Position numbers and translations under genes: made by a program
Shown here: positions 5,492 through 7,287 of the stretch, one piece after another
Layout: every line of letters begins with the position of its first letter
Numbering within the stretch: position 1 is the stretch's first letter
NCBI GenBank assembly: GCA_902494295.1
Contig: CABUSL010000108.1
Coordinates: 1-7,287, forward strand
Source of the DNA: an uncultured Collinsella sp.
Lineage (GTDB): Bacteria; Actinomycetota; Coriobacteriia; Coriobacteriales; Coriobacteriaceae
Length of the DNA stretch: 7,287 nucleotides
Direction: 5' to 3'
Notes under the pieces: model-generated
What the model saw: only the letters and a program-made list of their open reading frames with translations
Database searches by the model: none
What the model was told of the DNA's origin: nothing

Positions 5492-5518
5492 CGGCGCGCG
5501 TTGTTATGGCGCGCGCCG
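5492..5518. repeat. Strong 9-bp GC hairpin in the purF-purM gap
   Basis: CGGCGCGCG (5492-5500) is the exact reverse complement of CGCGCGCCG (5510-5518), with a 9-nt loop TTGTTATGG. No T-run follows on either strand, so it is not a classic terminator. In the mRNA it could protect against exonuclease or form part of a leader structure. The rest of the 156-bp gap holds a CGCCCGGGCG palindrome (5548-5557) and then the purM ribosome binding site. Confidence 0.5.
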
Positions 5519-5586
5519 AAATGAACGCAACTATGAGCACCGTTTGGCGCCCGGGCGGCGGACGGTAGTGGGAGAGGAAGGCTCAG

Positions 5587-6690
5587 ATGAGCGACAGCAA
5601 GCATGTGACGTATGAGGATGCCGGCGTCGATACCGCCGAGGGCGGCCGCGCCGTTGACGCTATTAAGCAGATGGTTAAGGACACTAACCGTCCCGAGGTC
5701 ATCGGCGGTATCGGTGGCTTCGGTGGCCTGTTCTCGGCCACCGCGCTTAAGGATATGGAAGACCCGATTCTGATTAGCGGTACCGACGGCGTGGGCACCA
5801 AGCTCGTGCTCGCCCAGATCATGGACCGTCACGAGACGGTGGGCCAGGACCTGGTTGCTATGTGCGTCAACGACATTCTGGCTTCGGGCGCCGAGCCGTT
5901 GTTCTTCCTGGACTACGTTGCCATCGGCCACATCGAGGCCGAGCACATGGCAAAGATCATCAAGGGTGTGGCCGACGGCTGCAAGCTCGCGGGCTGCGCG
6001 CTCGTGGGCGGTGAGATGGCCGAGCACCCCGGCGTCATGGCTCCTGCCGACTACGACCTTGCCGGATTTACCGTGGGCGTCGTCGACCGTCCCAAGATGC
6101 TCGACCCCGCGAACGTCCGCCCCGGCGACGTGATCCTGGGCCTGCCTTCCACTGGCGTGCACTCCAACGGCTACTCGCTCGTGCGCAAGGTCATTGGTGT
6201 CGACGGCATTAAGCCGGGCACGCCCGAGGTCGCCGCTAAGGCCGAGGAGCTGAGCCGTCCGCTCGAGGAACTCGGCGGCGCATCGCTGGCAGACGCCCTG
6301 CTGGCTCCCACGCGCATCTACGTCAAGCCGATTCTGGAGCTGCTGCGCGGCGGCGCCAACGTGCACGCTATCGCCCACATCACTGGCGGCGGTATTACCG
6401 AGAACCTCAACCGCGCGCTTGCCGACGACGTCGACGCCGTGGTCACCCGCAACGGCGCCGAGATGGGTTGGGACGTTCCGCCCGTCATCACCTACGTGTC
6501 GCGCCAGGCCGAGCTCGCGCCCAACGAGGCATGCAAGACCTTCAACATGGGCGTTGGCCTGTGCCTGATCGTCGCCCCCGAGGACGAGGCTGCCGTGACC
6601 GAGGCCCTGGTCGCGCTGGGCGAGAAGCCGTTCCGCGTGGGCGAGTGCGTCGAGGGTTCCGGTAAGGTCGTGTACTCCGATGAGCGCTAA
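5587..6690 (+). CDS. purM: Phosphoribosylformylglycinamidine cyclo-ligase (AIR synthetase), PurM
   Basis: Cytoplasmic enzyme that closes the imidazole ring: FGAM plus ATP gives AIR, ADP and phosphate. The 367 residues are near the usual 340-350 for bacterial PurM. Motifs run in family order: YEDAGVD (9-15), GTDGVGTK (65-72), DLVAMCVNDIL (88-98), the GGEMAE loop (141-146), GLPSTGVHSNGYSLVR (185-200), PTRIYV (241-246), AHITGGGITENL (263-274) and FNMGVG (319-324). No key segment is missing. The ATG at 5587 has GAGAGGAAGG at 5572-5581. It follows purF after a structured 156-bp gap and overlaps purN by 11 bases, which suggests translational coupling. Its substrate comes from PurL (not visible) and its product feeds PurK and PurE, so the window holds the steps on either side of AIR. 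Confidence 0.97.
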   Translation: MSDSKHVTYEDAGVDTAEGGRAVDAIKQMVKDTNRPEVIGGIGGFGGLFSATALKDMEDPILISGTDGVGTKLVLAQIMDRHETVGQDLVAMCVNDILASGAEPLFFLDYVAIGHIEAEHMAKIIKGVADGCKLAGCALVGGEMAEHPGVMAPADYDLAGFTVGVVDRPKMLDPANVRPGDVILGLPSTGVHSNGYSLVRKVIGVDGIKPGTPEVAAKAEELSRPLEELGGASLADALLAPTRIYVKPILELLRGGANVHAIAHITGGGITENLNRALADDVDAVVTRNGAEMGWDVPPVITYVSRQAELAPNEACKTFNMGVGLCLIVAPEDEAAVTEALVALGEKPFRVGECVEGSGKVVYSDER

Positions 6691-7287
6691 CGAGCAGATG
6701 GCTGCCGCCGAGGGCCTGGGCTTTGTGCCCTACACCCGTCCGACCGGCACCGATACGGCCGAGCCGCTCAAGATCGGCGTGCTTATCAGCGGTTCGGGTA
6801 CCAACCTGCAGGCGCTGATTGACCTGATTACCGCCGGCAAGCTCAACGCCTCGATTGAGCTCGTGGTGTCGAGCCGTCCTTCGGCCAAGGGCCTGCAGCG
6901 TGCCGAGCGCGCGGGCATCCAGACGCTCACGCTGTCCAAGGATGTCTATGCCGACCCCATCGCCGCCGACGAGATCATCGCGCATGAGCTGCTCGAACGC
7001 GGCTGCGAGTATGTGGTCATGGCCGGCTACATGCGCATGGTGCACACGCCGCTGCTGGCGGCGTTTCCCAACCGCGTGGTCAACTTGCATCCGGCGCTGC
7101 TGCCGAGCTTTACCGGTGCGCATGCGATTGACGATGCCTTTGCGCGCGGCGTCAAGGTAACTGGCGTGACCGTGCATTTTGCCAACGAGATCTACGACAA
7201 CGGTCCCATCATCGCCCAGCGTGCGCTGGCTGTTGAGGAGGGCTGGGATGTCGACACGCTCGAGGAGCACATCCACGCGATTGAGCA
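6680..7287 (+). CDS. purN: Phosphoribosylglycinamide formyltransferase, PurN (cut by window edge)
   Basis: Transfers a formyl group from 10-formyltetrahydrofolate to GAR. 202 codons are visible and the frame is open at the right edge; the family is about 190-215 residues, so only a short C-terminal part should be missing. The core starts at KIGVLISGSGTNLQAL (31-46), the phosphate-binding loop, and includes VVMAGYMRM (112-120). The catalytic triad is present: Asn135 and His137 in VNLHPALLPSF, and Asp173 in NEIYDNGP. The ATG at 6680 overlaps the purM stop, and its only nearby Shine-Dalgarno-like sequence (GGTAAGG, 6661-6667) is 12 nt away, so coupling to purM is likely. An in-frame ATG at 6698 is an alternative start. 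Either choice gives a 23- to 30-residue extension ahead of the core that E. coli PurN lacks. Confidence 0.95.
   Translation, partial: MSANEQMAAAEGLGFVPYTRPTGTDTAEPLKIGVLISGSGTNLQALIDLITAGKLNASIELVVSSRPSAKGLQRAERAGIQTLTLSKDVYADPIAADEIIAHELLERGCEYVVMAGYMRMVHTPLLAAFPNRVVNLHPALLPSFTGAHAIDDAFARGVKVTGVTVHFANEIYDNGPIIAQRALAVEEGWDVDTLEEHIHAIE

Noticed and set aside
3925..6378. An 817-codon open frame on the minus strand across purF, the gap and purM
   Set aside because: It is antisense to two certain genes, His/Gly/Ala/Val-rich as expected for the reverse frame of GC-biased codons, and shows no family motif.
1..7287. CRISPR array, insertion sequence, tRNA or rRNA gene, prophage
   Set aside because: No spaced direct repeats, transposase motifs, cloverleaf or rRNA segments were seen, and base composition is even across the window.

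Overview
The window is a compact, GC-rich stretch of bacterial chromosome, mostly on the plus strand, built around purine nucleotide synthesis genes. The protein sequences suggest a Gram-positive, high-GC anaerobe of the Coriobacteriia, most likely Collinsella or a close relative. The reasons are strong G/C codon bias, clear AGGAGG-type ribosome binding sites, a class B sortase, and a PurF of the Bacillus type with four iron-sulfur cysteines. The taxonomic call rests on recognition only; no database search was done.

Layout: a leader with a 12-bp inverted repeat, a weak promoter and a short palindrome (1-165) precedes purE (166-630). Then come a class B sortase with a long basic N-terminal tail (666-1661) and a small MoaE-like protein (1729-2145). 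These three genes run in one direction with short gaps and no visible terminator between them, so they are probably one transcript. It ends at a perfect 16-bp, apparently bidirectional terminator (2176-2214). A convergent gene for a PF06541-type membrane protein ('putative ABC transporter permease') occupies 2236-3465 on the minus strand. A 294-bp divergent promoter region (3466-3759) follows, holding a consensus -10 box for purF and a candidate -10 box for the membrane protein. Next are purF (3760-5430), a 156-bp structured gap, purM (5587-6690) and purN, which overlaps purM by 11 bases and runs off the right edge.

How they work together: PurF makes phosphoribosylamine from PRPP and glutamine, PurN formylates GAR, PurM closes the imidazole ring to give AIR, and PurE carries AIR carboxylation forward. 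The window therefore covers steps 1, 3, 5 and 6 of IMP synthesis. PurD, PurL, PurK, PurC, PurB and PurH are not visible and must lie elsewhere, some perhaps just past the edges. The sortase, the MoaE-like protein and the membrane protein have no evident purine role.

I see no clear undescribed multi-gene system. The items most worth following up are the purF-purM gap with mutually exclusive base pairings, the structured leader ahead of purE, the orphan MoaE-like protein lacking the terminal catalytic lysine motif, and the sortase with its long cytoplasmic tail between purine genes.
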